From Spirochaetota bacterium (GTDB lineage Bacteria > Spirochaetota > Spirochaetia > Sphaerochaetales > Sphaerochaetaceae): a DNA stretch of 47,322 nt. Under the pieces are notes generated by a model. It was given only the letters and a program-made list of their open reading frames with translations, searched no databases and had not been told where the DNA came from. The stretch is from positions 1 through 47,322 of the forward strand of contig CAKJZO010000087.1 in NCBI GenBank assembly GCA_918298275.1, given 5' to 3'. Of this stretch, positions 25,989 through 34,658 are shown in pieces. The position numbers and the translations under genes were made by a program. Positions within the stretch are counted from its first letter, which is position 1. Every line of letters starts with the position of its first letter.

Positions 25989-27365
25989 TCAGAGGCTGGT
26001 CTGTGTTGCAACCACTCTGATGTCCTCACCGTCGATTTCGGTTCTGAGAACCTCCTCTCCAATGATAACACCTGAATCGAGTTTTGTTTTCCTAAGTTGC
26101 TCCACAACATCGAAGACGTGGGCCTTGCTTATCCGTCCGGCCGTCCTTACGGGAATCAGCAAACCGGAGGTTGTCTTCACGGTAGTGGTAACGGACCTCG
26201 TGGGAGAGTTATGTTCCTGCTCGGCGAATCTTGCTCCTCGCTTGCACCTGTTGCCGGAAAAGGTCCCGGTCTTCTCGTCCCATTTGACCTGACAGCCGTT
26301 GGGGCAGACGGTGCATGTGACGGTCCCTTCCTCCGGAAAGCCCTTCTTCATGCAGTTGGATTTCTCCTCGTCCCAGGTTTCCATTTCCTCACCCCTGATC
26401 AGGTGGACGGCATTGCGTCCGGCCATCTCACCCTGCTCGGAAACGTAGTCCGCAAGATCCATCACATGGCGGCTGTTTCCGCAGGAGAAGACTCCGGGGA
26501 CACTTGTCTGAAGGTATCTGTCAGTATCGACCGCATTGTTGGCAAAGAGCTTCACGCCCGCAGTCTGTGCAACTTCATTTTCGGGAATCAGTCCCACGGA
26601 CAAAACAAGTGCATCACAGTCTATGCGCCTTGCAGTCTGAGGTATTACCTTGCCGTTCTCATCGAGATCCGAGAGCTCAACGGCTTCCAGCTTCCTTTTT
26701 CCTATGATCCTCGAAACCGTCGTCTTCACATAAAGCGGGATTCCGAATTCCTGCACGCACTGGCTTACATTGCGGGCAAGGCCTGTCGGCGTGCTCATTA
26801 TCTCTGCGATTGCCAGCACCTTGGCGCCCTCGAGCGTGAGTCTTCTGGCCATGATCAGACCTATGTCTCCGGATCCGAGGATGACCACGCGCTTTCCGAT
26901 CATCACATTGCGCACATTCACCAGATTCTGCGCAACGCCTGCGGTAAAGACTCCTGCAGGTCTGCTTCCCGGAATGGAGATGTTTCCGCGGGTTCTCTCC
27001 CTGCAGCCTGTGGCAAGGACAATGGTTCTGGTACTGTACTTCTCTATTCCGTCCTTGGTGTATACGGAAACGCAGTAGCCCGAATCGGTCCTGCTGATTT
27101 CAGAAACATGCCTTGAAAGCAGGATCTCGGCTCCCGCATCGGCTGCCTCCCTGATTGCCCTGGCAGCATACTCCGGTCCGGTAAGCTCGCAGTTGTAGCG
27201 GATAAGACCGAATCCGTCATGGATGCACTGGTTGAGGATTCCCCCCGCACGGTTGTCCCTTTCGAGAACAATCACGGAAGAGGCTCCCGCCTTTCTGGCG
27301 GAACACGCTGCGGCAAGACCGCCGGGGCCGCCGCCTATGACAAGAACATCACAGCTTCTCATCAC
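25989..27365 (-). CDS. NAD(P)/FAD oxidoreductase with C-terminal DUF1667 domain
   Basis: 458 aa. Residues 1-310 are a two-nucleotide-fold flavin disulfide-type oxidoreductase: FAD motif VLVIGGGPGGLAAA, second Rossmann GSGDIGLIMARRL, and GVFSCGN before the end of the domain. Residues about 335-450 match DUF1667 (VTCTVCPNGC, GNRCKRG, PTRSVTTTV, PVRTAGRISK) with four conserved cysteines. In other anaerobes these are two separate genes next to a GlpA-like dehydrogenase. Overlaps that gene by four bases. Likely passes electrons from the partner dehydrogenase; acceptor unknown. Confidence 0.88.
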   Translation of the reverse strand: MMRSCDVLVIGGGPGGLAAACSARKAGASSVIVLERDNRAGGILNQCIHDGFGLIRYNCELTGPEYAARAIREAADAGAEILLSRHVSEISRTDSGYCVSVYTKDGIEKYSTRTIVLATGCRERTRGNISIPGSRPAGVFTAGVAQNLVNVRNVMIGKRVVILGSGDIGLIMARRLTLEGAKVLAIAEIMSTPTGLARNVSQCVQEFGIPLYVKTTVSRIIGKRKLEAVELSDLDENGKVIPQTARRIDCDALVLSVGLIPENEVAQTAGVKLFANNAVDTDRYLQTSVPGVFSCGNSRHVMDLADYVSEQGEMAGRNAVHLIRGEEMETWDEEKSNCMKKGFPEEGTVTCTVCPNGCQVKWDEKTGTFSGNRCKRGARFAEQEHNSPTRSVTTTVKTTSGLLIPVRTAGRISKAHVFDVVEQLRKTKLDSGVIIGEEVLRTEIDGEDIRVVATQTSL

Positions 27366-28816
27366 TTCACCTCCCCGCTGAACAGCTCGCTGCCCTTACC
27401 CCTGTAGGTTATTTCCTCGGGTTTCATGTGATAGTCATGGATCAGCATGTCCACGATCTTGGCAAGACAGTATCCGCCGTTGCACCTTCCGGTGGTTGCC
27501 CAAGCACGGTATTTGATGGCCGATATGCTTCTTGCTCCGAACCTGTTCTCTATGGCATCGCGGATCTCGCGCCGCGTGACGTTCTGACAGCGGCAGATGA
27601 TCTCTCCGTACTCAGGGTCCTTCTTAATCAGCTTCTCCTGCTCCTCGACGGAAAGTTCACGGAATCTCACCGGAGTCTTGCGTATGGCCTTGAAATCAGA
27701 TTTGGGACTCAGCTCAATGTGCTCCTTCAGCATATCCCTCACCATGAAGGAAATCGGGACCGCCGCCGTGAAGCCCGGCGACTCTATGCCGATTAGATTG
27801 ATCAGACCCGGACAGGTCTCCTCTTCCTTGATTACGAAATCCCTGAATCCGCCTTCTCCGGGAGGTGCCTGCTTGGGTCTTATGCCGCAGTAGTTTCCGA
27901 TAATGTGTTTCCTTTCGATGGCCGGAAGCAAGGCTTTTGCCTCAGAAAACAGCTTATCCATTACATCCGGGGTTGTCGAATAGTCATCTGGATCTTCAAG
28001 GTACTCGGCACTTGGTCCAATGATTATGTTGCCGTCGACAGTCGGTGTCAGATGGATTCCAAGTCCTCCGATTCCCGGTCTGGGGACCGGATAAGCAGGA
28101 ATGTCCAGAAGATCGGAAGCGACTTTGTCCAGGATGTAGTACTGGCCGCGGCAGGGGTAGATACGGTAGTTGTCCACACCAAGCATGGCGGAGATTCTGT
28201 CGCAGTACAGGCCTGCGGAATTGACTATGAACCTTGAGGAGAATACTCCCTTGGGTGTCGTGACGTAAAAGGTATCGTCCCGTCTGCTTATCGCAGTGAC
28301 CTCGCTCTCGAAGGAGAATTCCACGCCGTTGTCCATGGCGTTTTCGGCGTGGGCGATACAGAATTCGAAGGGGTCGAAAATGGCGGTGTTGGGAGACAGC
28401 ATTCCCCCTATGCCGCCTAAGCCGGGTGCGATGGCGCGGATTTCGTCCCGGCCGATGAGCCGCAGGCCTTCGCAGCCGTTTGCCTTTCCGCGCTCGATTA
28501 TGCCTTCAAGGGCCTTCATGTCGTCCTCGTCGAAGGCTACCAGCACCTTGCCGGTTTTTCTGTAGGGAATCCCGAGTTCGCTGCAGACTCCTTCGAAGAG
28601 CCTGTTGCCTTCGACGCAGAGTTTTGCCATCAGAGAGCCGGTCTTGTTGTTGAAGCCTGCGTGGACGACACCGGACATGCGCCCGCTTGTACCGTAGGCT
28701 ACGTCGCATTCCTTCTCAAGAACCAGTGTGCTGATGTTGTAGCGCGAAAGCTCCCTGGCAATGGCGCATCCGACAGCCCCGGCCCCGATTATGATGACGT
28801 CATAAACCTTGCCCAT
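27362..28816 (-). CDS. GlpA-like FAD dehydrogenase with C-terminal BFD-type [2Fe-2S] domain
   Basis: 484 aa. N-terminal FAD fold VIIIGAGAVGCAIAREL, substrate domain with GRMSGVVHAGFNNKTGSL and GIHLTPTVDGNIIIGP, GIESPGFTAAVPISF; C-terminal BFD-like domain with cysteines in ICRCQNVT and GRCNGGYC (C-x-C...C-x4-C). This layout is that of anaerobic glycerol-3-phosphate dehydrogenase or the related 2-hydroxyacid oxidases. Neighbours (oxidoreductase-DUF1667, FGGY kinase, isomerase) suggest oxidation of a phosphorylated polyol or hydroxyacid formed in sugar breakdown. Confidence 0.88.
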   Translation of the reverse strand: MGKVYDVIIIGAGAVGCAIARELSRYNISTLVLEKECDVAYGTSGRMSGVVHAGFNNKTGSLMAKLCVEGNRLFEGVCSELGIPYRKTGKVLVAFDEDDMKALEGIIERGKANGCEGLRLIGRDEIRAIAPGLGGIGGMLSPNTAIFDPFEFCIAHAENAMDNGVEFSFESEVTAISRRDDTFYVTTPKGVFSSRFIVNSAGLYCDRISAMLGVDNYRIYPCRGQYYILDKVASDLLDIPAYPVPRPGIGGLGIHLTPTVDGNIIIGPSAEYLEDPDDYSTTPDVMDKLFSEAKALLPAIERKHIIGNYCGIRPKQAPPGEGGFRDFVIKEEETCPGLINLIGIESPGFTAAVPISFMVRDMLKEHIELSPKSDFKAIRKTPVRFRELSVEEQEKLIKKDPEYGEIICRCQNVTRREIRDAIENRFGARSISAIKYRAWATTGRCNGGYCLAKIVDMLIHDYHMKPEEITYRGKGSELFSGEVK

Positions 28817-28828
28817 TTCCGTCTCCCG

Positions 28829-30589
28829 TCAGTTCTGGCTGAAAGCAGGCAGCCCGTACTGTTCCATGAATGAATCGTAGGTCCTGTTGAACCTCTCGCT
28901 GTGGTGTTTGTATTCGTTGAGTGTCTCGTGCAGGTTCAGGTTGTGCAGGGCTGCATCCATGACGCAGCCGGCGATGTTGGAGCAGTGGTCGCTGACACGC
29001 TCCATGCTGGCCAGAAGGTCGTTGAGAACAAAGCCTGCCTCGATGCTGCACATACCTTTCTGCAGGCGGCTGATATGGCGTGTGCGGATCTCCTCTCTGA
29101 GGTAGTCCACGACCTGCTCCAGGGGCTCTACCTTGAAGGCAGAATCCATATCCTTGTTGACGAAGGCATTGTAGGCAAGCAAGGTGATGTGATTGATTGC
29201 CTTTATCATGATGCCGATCTCACTGTCTGCATCATCGGAAAACACTATCCCCTTCTCCTTGAGCTCCAGTGAGGATTTCACTACGTCAACGCTGTGGTCC
29301 GCGATTCTCTCGAAATCGCTGATGAGCTTCAGGTATTCGGCTGCGGTCATGCTCTCTTCGTCACCGATCTTCATTCCGCTGAGCTGAACCAGATAGGTTC
29401 CCATGACGTCCTCATAGTGGTCCGTCAGATCCTCTTTCTCCTGAACGGTCTTAGCAATCTCGTCCGTACAGTTCTTGTATGAATTCAGACTCAACGTGAT
29501 GGAGTCCATCGCACTCTTGGCCATGTCATCCATCAGCACGCGGCATCGTTCAAGAGCCAGAGCCGGGGCCTTTAGAAGTCTTTCGTCAAGTTCGACCTTC
29601 TTGTCCGGAGCCGAGGAATCCGGAACCATCTTGCAGATGAGGCGCTCGATCAGCTTGTTGAACGGTGCGATCAACAATACGCACAGAAGCTTGTATGCGG
29701 TATGGACCACAGCGATCCCGAACGGATTGGTTGCACTGTGCAACAGCTCGGAATCGATGAAGCTTCCCCCTATCAGGAAGACGGCAAGTCCGATGACAGC
29801 TCCGATGAGGTTGAAGAGAAGATAATACAGGGCCGATCTCTTGGCGTTCTTGTTGGTTCCGATCGAGGAGATCAGAATCGGCACGCTGGCTCCGATGTTC
29901 ATTCCCATCAGCATTGGGATGGCGGTCGAAAAGGACACAAGCCCTGCAAGCGAGAACGACTGCAGGATACCGACGGAAGCCGAACTTGACTGGATGATTG
30001 CCGCAACAAGAACTCCGACCAGAAGGCCCAGTATCGGATTCTCGAATTTCAAAAACAGGCTGTGGAAAGCCGGAACCTGATCCAGCGTGGACACCGCCCC
30101 GGACATCGTGATAAGTCCGAACATCAGGGTCGAGAAACCAAGAAGAATGGTTCCGGTATCCTTTGACTTGCTGTTTCTTCCCCTGAGTAGGAAGACAATG
30201 CCTATGAGGGCAAGAACCGGTGTGAACGAAGACGGCTTCAGCAGCTTCAAAAAGAAGCTCCCGCCGGAGATTCCGGTAAGGCTCAGGATCCATGCCGTGA
30301 TGGTTGTTCCGACGTTTGCACCCATTATCAGGCTCAGCGACTGCTGCAGCGTCATGAGGCCGGAGTTCACGAATCCGACCACCATGACCGTGGTGGCAGA
30401 CGAGCTCTGGATTACGGCGGTAACGACAAGACCGGTCAGGAAGCCTATGAACTTGTTGTCGGTCAGTTTTCCGAGAATATACTTGAGGCTGTTTCCGGCC
30501 CTTCTTTCCAGGGCCTGCCCCATGATGTTCATTCCGAACAGAAAGAGGCTCAGTCCTCCAATCAGCGTCAGTACGTCAAACAGATCCAT
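28829..30589 (-). CDS. Na/Pi cotransporter family protein with PhoU-like domain
   Basis: 586 aa. Two inverted membrane repeats carry the family signature QSSSATTVMVVG and QSSSASVGILQS (about residues 60-75 and 200-215). The C-terminal 230 residues are soluble and helical, resembling PhoU (GDEESMTAAEYLKLISDFERIADH, MERVSDHCSNIAG). Imports phosphate with sodium; the PhoU part probably limits uptake. First gene of the minus-strand operon, 12 bases before the GlpA-like gene. Upstream: TATAAT at 30622-30627 and GAAAGG ribosome-binding site. Confidence 0.9.
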   Translation of the reverse strand: MDLFDVLTLIGGLSLFLFGMNIMGQALERRAGNSLKYILGKLTDNKFIGFLTGLVVTAVIQSSSATTVMVVGFVNSGLMTLQQSLSLIMGANVGTTITAWILSLTGISGGSFFLKLLKPSSFTPVLALIGIVFLLRGRNSKSKDTGTILLGFSTLMFGLITMSGAVSTLDQVPAFHSLFLKFENPILGLLVGVLVAAIIQSSSASVGILQSFSLAGLVSFSTAIPMLMGMNIGASVPILISSIGTNKNAKRSALYYLLFNLIGAVIGLAVFLIGGSFIDSELLHSATNPFGIAVVHTAYKLLCVLLIAPFNKLIERLICKMVPDSSAPDKKVELDERLLKAPALALERCRVLMDDMAKSAMDSITLSLNSYKNCTDEIAKTVQEKEDLTDHYEDVMGTYLVQLSGMKIGDEESMTAAEYLKLISDFERIADHSVDVVKSSLELKEKGIVFSDDADSEIGIMIKAINHITLLAYNAFVNKDMDSAFKVEPLEQVVDYLREEIRTRHISRLQKGMCSIEAGFVLNDLLASMERVSDHCSNIAGCVMDAALHNLNLHETLNEYKHHSERFNRTYDSFMEQYGLPAFSQN

Positions 30590-30718
30590 CCTATATACCG
30601 ATTCCTTTCATCCGAAATCATATTATAGAAGGGCATTGTTGTTCAAATGCAGATTCTTAATCTTGTTTCCATTCAAACAGCATGTTAGTATTTGCCTATA
30701 AACAATCGGAGGGAGAAA

Positions 30719-31195
30719 ATGAAAAAAGCAATTGTCTTAATCCTAATAGCTATCGTCGCGGTGTCATCTGCATTCGCATTCAAGTTCAATTCAGTAGGAA
30801 TTGAAGCAGGCAACGGTTTCCATGCATCTGCCGATATGGAGATCATCAAGAATCTCGATGGATATTTCAGACTGGGATATACGGGCTTTTTCGACATTTC
30901 GCTTGGTGCACAGTATAAGGTCGCGGAATTCAAGATCGGAAGCACTCCCGTTTATCTCAAACCGGGTGTCCAGATGGGTTTCAGTATGGGAGACGAATAC
31001 TTCAGTTTCTCGCTTCTCGGCACCTGCGCATTATCGTTTGACGCGGATCATCTTACTGCTTTCGTAAGGCCGGGAGTCGGATTCTACACCTATCCTTCAT
31101 ACACATATGAATACCCTTCATACGACCTGAAAAAGGTGACGAAAGCAGGATTTGCATTTCTCATCGAATGCGGCGTAGCCTATCTGTTCAACTGA
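30719..31195 (+). CDS. small secreted barrel-like protein, unknown function
   Basis: 158 aa. Residues 1-20 (MKKAIVLILIAIVAVSSAFA) are a clear Sec signal peptide with AFA cleavage site. The mature part alternates hydrophobic and polar residues with many aromatics and ends in a hydrophobic strand finishing in a Phe-Asn (AYLFN), as in small outer-membrane beta-barrels. I do not recognise a named family. The ATG is preceded by GGAGGG. Monocistronic, with terminator downstream. Confidence 0.75.
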   Translation: MKKAIVLILIAIVAVSSAFAFKFNSVGIEAGNGFHASADMEIIKNLDGYFRLGYTGFFDISLGAQYKVAEFKIGSTPVYLKPGVQMGFSMGDEYFSFSLLGTCALSFDADHLTAFVRPGVGFYTYPSYTYEYPSYDLKKVTKAGFAFLIECGVAYLFN

Positions 31196-31216
31196 GATTT
31201 GATTCTTGTTTATTCG

Positions 31217-31239
31217 GGGCTGCTTCGGCAGCCCTTTTT
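31217..31239 (+). terminator. intrinsic terminator after the secreted protein
   Basis: GGGCTGC (31217-31223), TTCG tetraloop, GCAGCCC (31228-31234), five T residues. Overlaps the end of the convergent acetyltransferase gene. Confidence 0.92.
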
Positions 31240-31852
31240 ATACCGTTTGTCCGTAAATCAGGGTCTCCGGATGTGAGAAATTGAACCTGATGTTCTTCTT
31301 GGGATTGATGAGTATGTTCAGAACACCGGGCTCCTTGGTTCCCATCCGGGTATCCATGATCAGCTTGCGGTAAGGCACGAAACCGCATTTCTCCTGCACC
31401 CTCTTCGATTGGCTGTTGAAGTCATAATAGCCACAGGTAAGAAAATCCATATCGCACTCATTGAACAGATAATCGACAACGGCGGTTACGGCCTCGGGCA
31501 TCAGGCCTTTTCCCCAGTAATCCTTGCTCAGGACATAGCCTATCTCCCGGCCTCTGTAGCCGTCGAACTCGGTCAGCTTTTCCTCCATGCCGTACTTTTC
31601 AACACCAAGCGATCCGATTACATTGCCGCTTTCCTTGAGGCAGACCGCAAAGGTCTTGTCTTCCGAGATGAAGAGGTCAAGAATCTGTGCAGACTTCTCC
31701 CTGTTCTCATGGTGATGCCAACCGGCCATCTCGCCTGTTCCCTCAACGGATGCATATTCATAGAAATCCTCCAGATCCGTTTTCACGAATGGCCTGAGGA
31801 TGAGTCTTTCTGTCTCTATTGTCTTTCCGTTGATATGGAATTCTGCGTTCAT
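31238..31852 (-). CDS. GNAT-family N-acetyltransferase
   Basis: 204 aa. RLILRPFVKTDLEDFYEYAS at the start and EIGYVLSKDYWGKGLMPEAV (acetyl-CoA binding region) then DFLTCGYYDFNSQSKRVQEKCGF are those of the RimJ/RimL-like branch. Substrate unknown; protein N-terminus or small amine are both possible. The start at 31852 is chosen for its GGAGGG ribosome-binding site. Monocistronic. Confidence 0.88.
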   Translation of the reverse strand: MNAEFHINGKTIETERLILRPFVKTDLEDFYEYASVEGTGEMAGWHHHENREKSAQILDLFISEDKTFAVCLKESGNVIGSLGVEKYGMEEKLTEFDGYRGREIGYVLSKDYWGKGLMPEAVTAVVDYLFNECDMDFLTCGYYDFNSQSKRVQEKCGFVPYRKLIMDTRMGTKEPGVLNILINPKKNIRFNFSHPETLIYGQTV

Positions 31853-31922
31853 AGCTTCCCTCCGGGGCAAATATTAACACATAAGCGTTGATTATTCATT
31901 CTTTCCGTACGCCCTCTGTTTC

Positions 31923-31931
31923 TGCTATACT
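31923..31931 (+). promoter_or_regulatory. extended -10 promoter of the guaA-like gene
   Basis: TGC-TATACT, extended -10 element, with a weak -35. It is followed by a short leader and AAGGAGGAG, a strong ribosome-binding site for the ATG at 31959. Confidence 0.45.
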
Positions 31932-31958
31932 TTTCCCATCAGAACCAAGGAGGAGCCT

Positions 31959-32939
31959 ATGTCCGCAAACGTCCGCCCACAGTCCATGGAGCGCATCACA
32001 ACAGAGAAACTTGCAAACGCATTCATCGAAGAACAGGTAGCCGAACTCAGAAAACAGATCGGAAACAAGAAAGTCCTGCTTGCCCTCTCCGGCGGAGTCG
32101 ATTCCTCCGTTGTAGCTGCCCTGCTCATCAAGGCAGTCGGAAAGCAGCTTGTATGCGTACACGTCAACCACGGCCTTCTCAGAAAGGGCGAACCCGAGCA
32201 GGTCATAGAGGTCTTCAGAAACCAGATGAACGCCAACCTCATCTATGTCGATGCCGTTGACCGTTTTTTGGATAAGCTGGCAGGTGTCTCCGACCCTGAG
32301 CAGAAGAGAAAAATAATCGGTGCAGAATTCATCAGAGTATTTGAAGAAGAGGCTCGAAAGCTTGAGAACATAGAATTTTTAGCACAGGGAACCATCTATC
32401 CGGACATCATTGAGAGTGCAGGCGTCAAGGCTCACCACAATGTCGGAGGCCTTCCGGAGGATCTGAAGTTCCAGCTTGTCGAGCCCGTCAAGCTTCTGTT
32501 CAAGGATGAGGTGCGCGTGGTAGGAAAAGCACTGGGTCTTCCTGACAACATGGTCTACCGCCAGCCCTTCCCTGGCCCCGGTCTCGGTGTCAGATGCACG
32601 GGTGCCATCACACGTGACCGCCTCGAAGCTGTCAGGGAATCAGATGCAATCCTGCGCGAGGAGTTTGCAAAGAACGGCCTAGCCGGCAAGGTATGGCAAT
32701 ACTTCACCATCGTGCCCGACTACAAGTCCACCGGTGTCATCGACGGAAAGCGCAGCTGGGATTGGCCGGTTGTCATCCGTGCCGTCAACACCACCGATGC
32801 AATGACCGCTACAGTCGAGAATATCCCGTTCGAGCTTCTGCAGCACATCACGGACCGCATCATCCACGAGGTCAAGGGCGTGAACCGCGTGCTCTACGAC
32901 ATCTCGCCGAAGCCGATTGCCACGATCGAGTGGGAGTAA
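31959..32939 (+). CDS. standalone GMP synthetase ATP-pyrophosphatase subunit (second guaA-type gene)
   Basis: 326 aa that match GuaA only from its ATP-pyrophosphatase domain on: P-loop [17 protein letters not shown] near residue 42, [69 protein letters not shown] at the end. The whole glutaminase domain is absent, and the N-terminus has its own start with strong ribosome-binding site, so it is not a degraded copy. This is the archaeal-type GuaAb layout. Alone it would use free ammonia; no separate amidotransferase gene is in the window. A complete guaA lies at 8411. Confidence 0.9.
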   Translation: MSANVRPQSMERITTEKLANAFIEEQVAELRKQIGNKKVLLALSGGVDSSVVAALLIKAVGKQLVCVHVNHGLLRKGEPEQVIEVFRNQMNANLIYVDAVDRFLDKLAGVSDPEQKRKIIGAEFIRVFEEEARKLENIEFLAQGTIYPDIIESAGVKAHHNVGGLPEDLKFQLVEPVKLLFKDEVRVVGKALGLPDNMVYRQPFPGPGLGVRCTGAITRDRLEAVRESDAILREEFAKNGLAGKVWQYFTIVPDYKSTGVIDGKRSWDWPVVIRAVNTTDAMTATVENIPFELLQHITDRIIHEVKGVNRVLYDISPKPIATIEWE

Positions 32940-32958
32940 TTGCATATAAACGGTTTGC

Positions 32959-34542
32959 TTAGACTCCGCTTGCCCCGTAGTTTGAAAGAACCCTCGCCGA
33001 GGGGTCGTTGACATTGCAGCCTTCCCAGCTTTTGTTGGGCATCCAGAAATCCGGAATCATCTGAGCCTTGCGCGGATAGTGTCTCTCAAAGATTTCCCTG
33101 TACAGGAGACTTTCCTTTGTGAACGGACGGCAGTAGGAATACCTTCGGCTCCTCGATTCGAATTCAGCATCTGAATAGAGCTTCTCTGCGTAGGCTTTCA
33201 GCCCATCCACCATGCTGTGTCCCACTGCATCCGAGAAAGCGGCCTTCTGACGCCATAGAATGCTTTCGGGAAGAATATGGTCATCGGCAAAAGCCTTGCG
33301 GAGCAAGTATTTCCCCATGTCGTACTTATTCATCTTGAGTTCGGGATTCAAGGCCATCACATAATGTACGAACTCCAGATCGCCGAAAGGAACCCTGGCT
33401 TCCAGGGAGTTATCTGAAATGCAGCGGTCAGCACGAAGGACATCGTAGTAATGCAGTTCCCTTATCCTCTTCTGCGCTTCTTTCTGAAAGGAAGCAGCAT
33501 CAGGGGCGAAATCCGTGTACTTATATCCGAAAAGCTCATCCGATATCTCACCGGTCAGCAGAACCTTCACATCGGTTTTCTCATGAATGGCCTTGCAGCA
33601 GAGATACATCCCCATGCTGGCTCTGATTGTCGTGATATCCCATGTTCCGAGAAGTGAAATCACGGTATCCAGGTTCTCAAGAACCTCATCCATTGTCATT
33701 CTCACTTCCATGTGATCGCTTCCGATGAAGGACGATACCTGCCTTGCATATCCCAAATCAATCGGGTCCGTATCCATTCCGATTGCGAAAGTCCTGATCT
33801 TCTTGCCCAGTATTCCTGCCGAAATAGCACAGACCAGACTTGAATCCAGCCCACCAGAAAGCAGGAATCCGAGAGGAGAATCCGAGTCAAGTCGCTTTTC
33901 CACACCTCTGATGAGCTTTTCCCTGATTTTGGAACAAGCTGTATCGATATCGTCAAAAATGATTTCATCGACATAGGAAGGATCGGAATACTTAATGAAC
34001 TTTCCATCCTTGTAATAATGTCCCGGAGGGAACGGCATAATCCTATCGCAGAGACCGATCAGACAACGTGCCTCGCTGCAGAAGATAATGCTTCCATCCG
34101 CAAGGTATCCGAAGAAAAGCGGCCTAATGCCTATGGGATCCCTTGCCGCTACAAGGGAATCCGATTCAGGATCATAGATTATCAGGGCGAATTCAGCATC
34201 CAGATCAGCAAACATATTCACGCCCTTCTCTTTCCACAAAGGGAGAAGAACTTCACAATCCGAATTACTATCAAAGGAGTATTTTGCTTTCAACTCTTCC
34301 CTGATCGGCCTGAAGCCATAAATCTCTCCGTTGCACACCAGACTGCAGTCTCCCAAATGGAAGGGCTGCATCCCGGACTCTTGAGGATCCATTATTGCAA
34401 GCCTGTTGAAACCGAGGTATGCATTATTACCTGCATTCTCGAAGCGACTCTGGTCCGGGCCCCTGGAAACTGAGCGCCCGAAGCAGTCTTGAATCAATTC
34501 GGATTTGATACTATCCGATGAAAAACCGACAATCGAACACAT
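32959..34542 (-). CDS. asnB: asparagine synthase (glutamine-hydrolysing), AsnB
   Basis: 527 aa. N-terminal class II glutaminase with nucleophile Cys2 exposed after Met removal (MCSIVGFS); residues CNGEIYGF and VAARDPIGIRPL follow. The synthetase part has the PP-loop LLSGGLDSSLV near residue 230 and the C-terminal DPSARVL. Makes asparagine from aspartate, ATP and glutamine. The start at 34542 gives Cys2 and an AGGAGG ribosome-binding site; the longer frame to 34575 would abolish this. It has its own strong promoter and lies beyond the nitrogen operon. Confidence 0.95.
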   Translation of the reverse strand: MCSIVGFSSDSIKSELIQDCFGRSVSRGPDQSRFENAGNNAYLGFNRLAIMDPQESGMQPFHLGDCSLVCNGEIYGFRPIREELKAKYSFDSNSDCEVLLPLWKEKGVNMFADLDAEFALIIYDPESDSLVAARDPIGIRPLFFGYLADGSIIFCSEARCLIGLCDRIMPFPPGHYYKDGKFIKYSDPSYVDEIIFDDIDTACSKIREKLIRGVEKRLDSDSPLGFLLSGGLDSSLVCAISAGILGKKIRTFAIGMDTDPIDLGYARQVSSFIGSDHMEVRMTMDEVLENLDTVISLLGTWDITTIRASMGMYLCCKAIHEKTDVKVLLTGEISDELFGYKYTDFAPDAASFQKEAQKRIRELHYYDVLRADRCISDNSLEARVPFGDLEFVHYVMALNPELKMNKYDMGKYLLRKAFADDHILPESILWRQKAAFSDAVGHSMVDGLKAYAEKLYSDAEFESRSRRYSYCRPFTKESLLYREIFERHYPRKAQMIPDFWMPNKSWEGCNVNDPSARVLSNYGASGV

Positions 34543-34573
34543 ACGGCATACCTCCTGTAGAAATATTACTGGC

Positions 34574-34602
34574 ATTATAGGAAGATGCTCGAATAGTTAC
34601 AA
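34574..34602 (-). promoter_or_regulatory. asnB promoter
   Basis: Minus strand TTGTAA (34597-34602), 17-base spacer, perfect TATAAT (34574-34579), and a leader of about 25 bases with AGGAGG. Confidence 0.7.
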
Positions 34603-34658
34603 ATACATATAATATTATGGTTACCATATGTTTTGCATATGATAAAGAACAAAAAAAA

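Noticed and set aside
26097-27116. Plus-strand open frame of 339 codons
   Set aside because: Antisense to the oxidoreductase-DUF1667 gene, with low-complexity composition and no start signal.
34624-34643. CATATG inverted repeat with TTTTG loop between asnB and the ANTAR gene
   Set aside because: Only six A/T-rich pairs and no T-run; too weak to call a terminator or operator.
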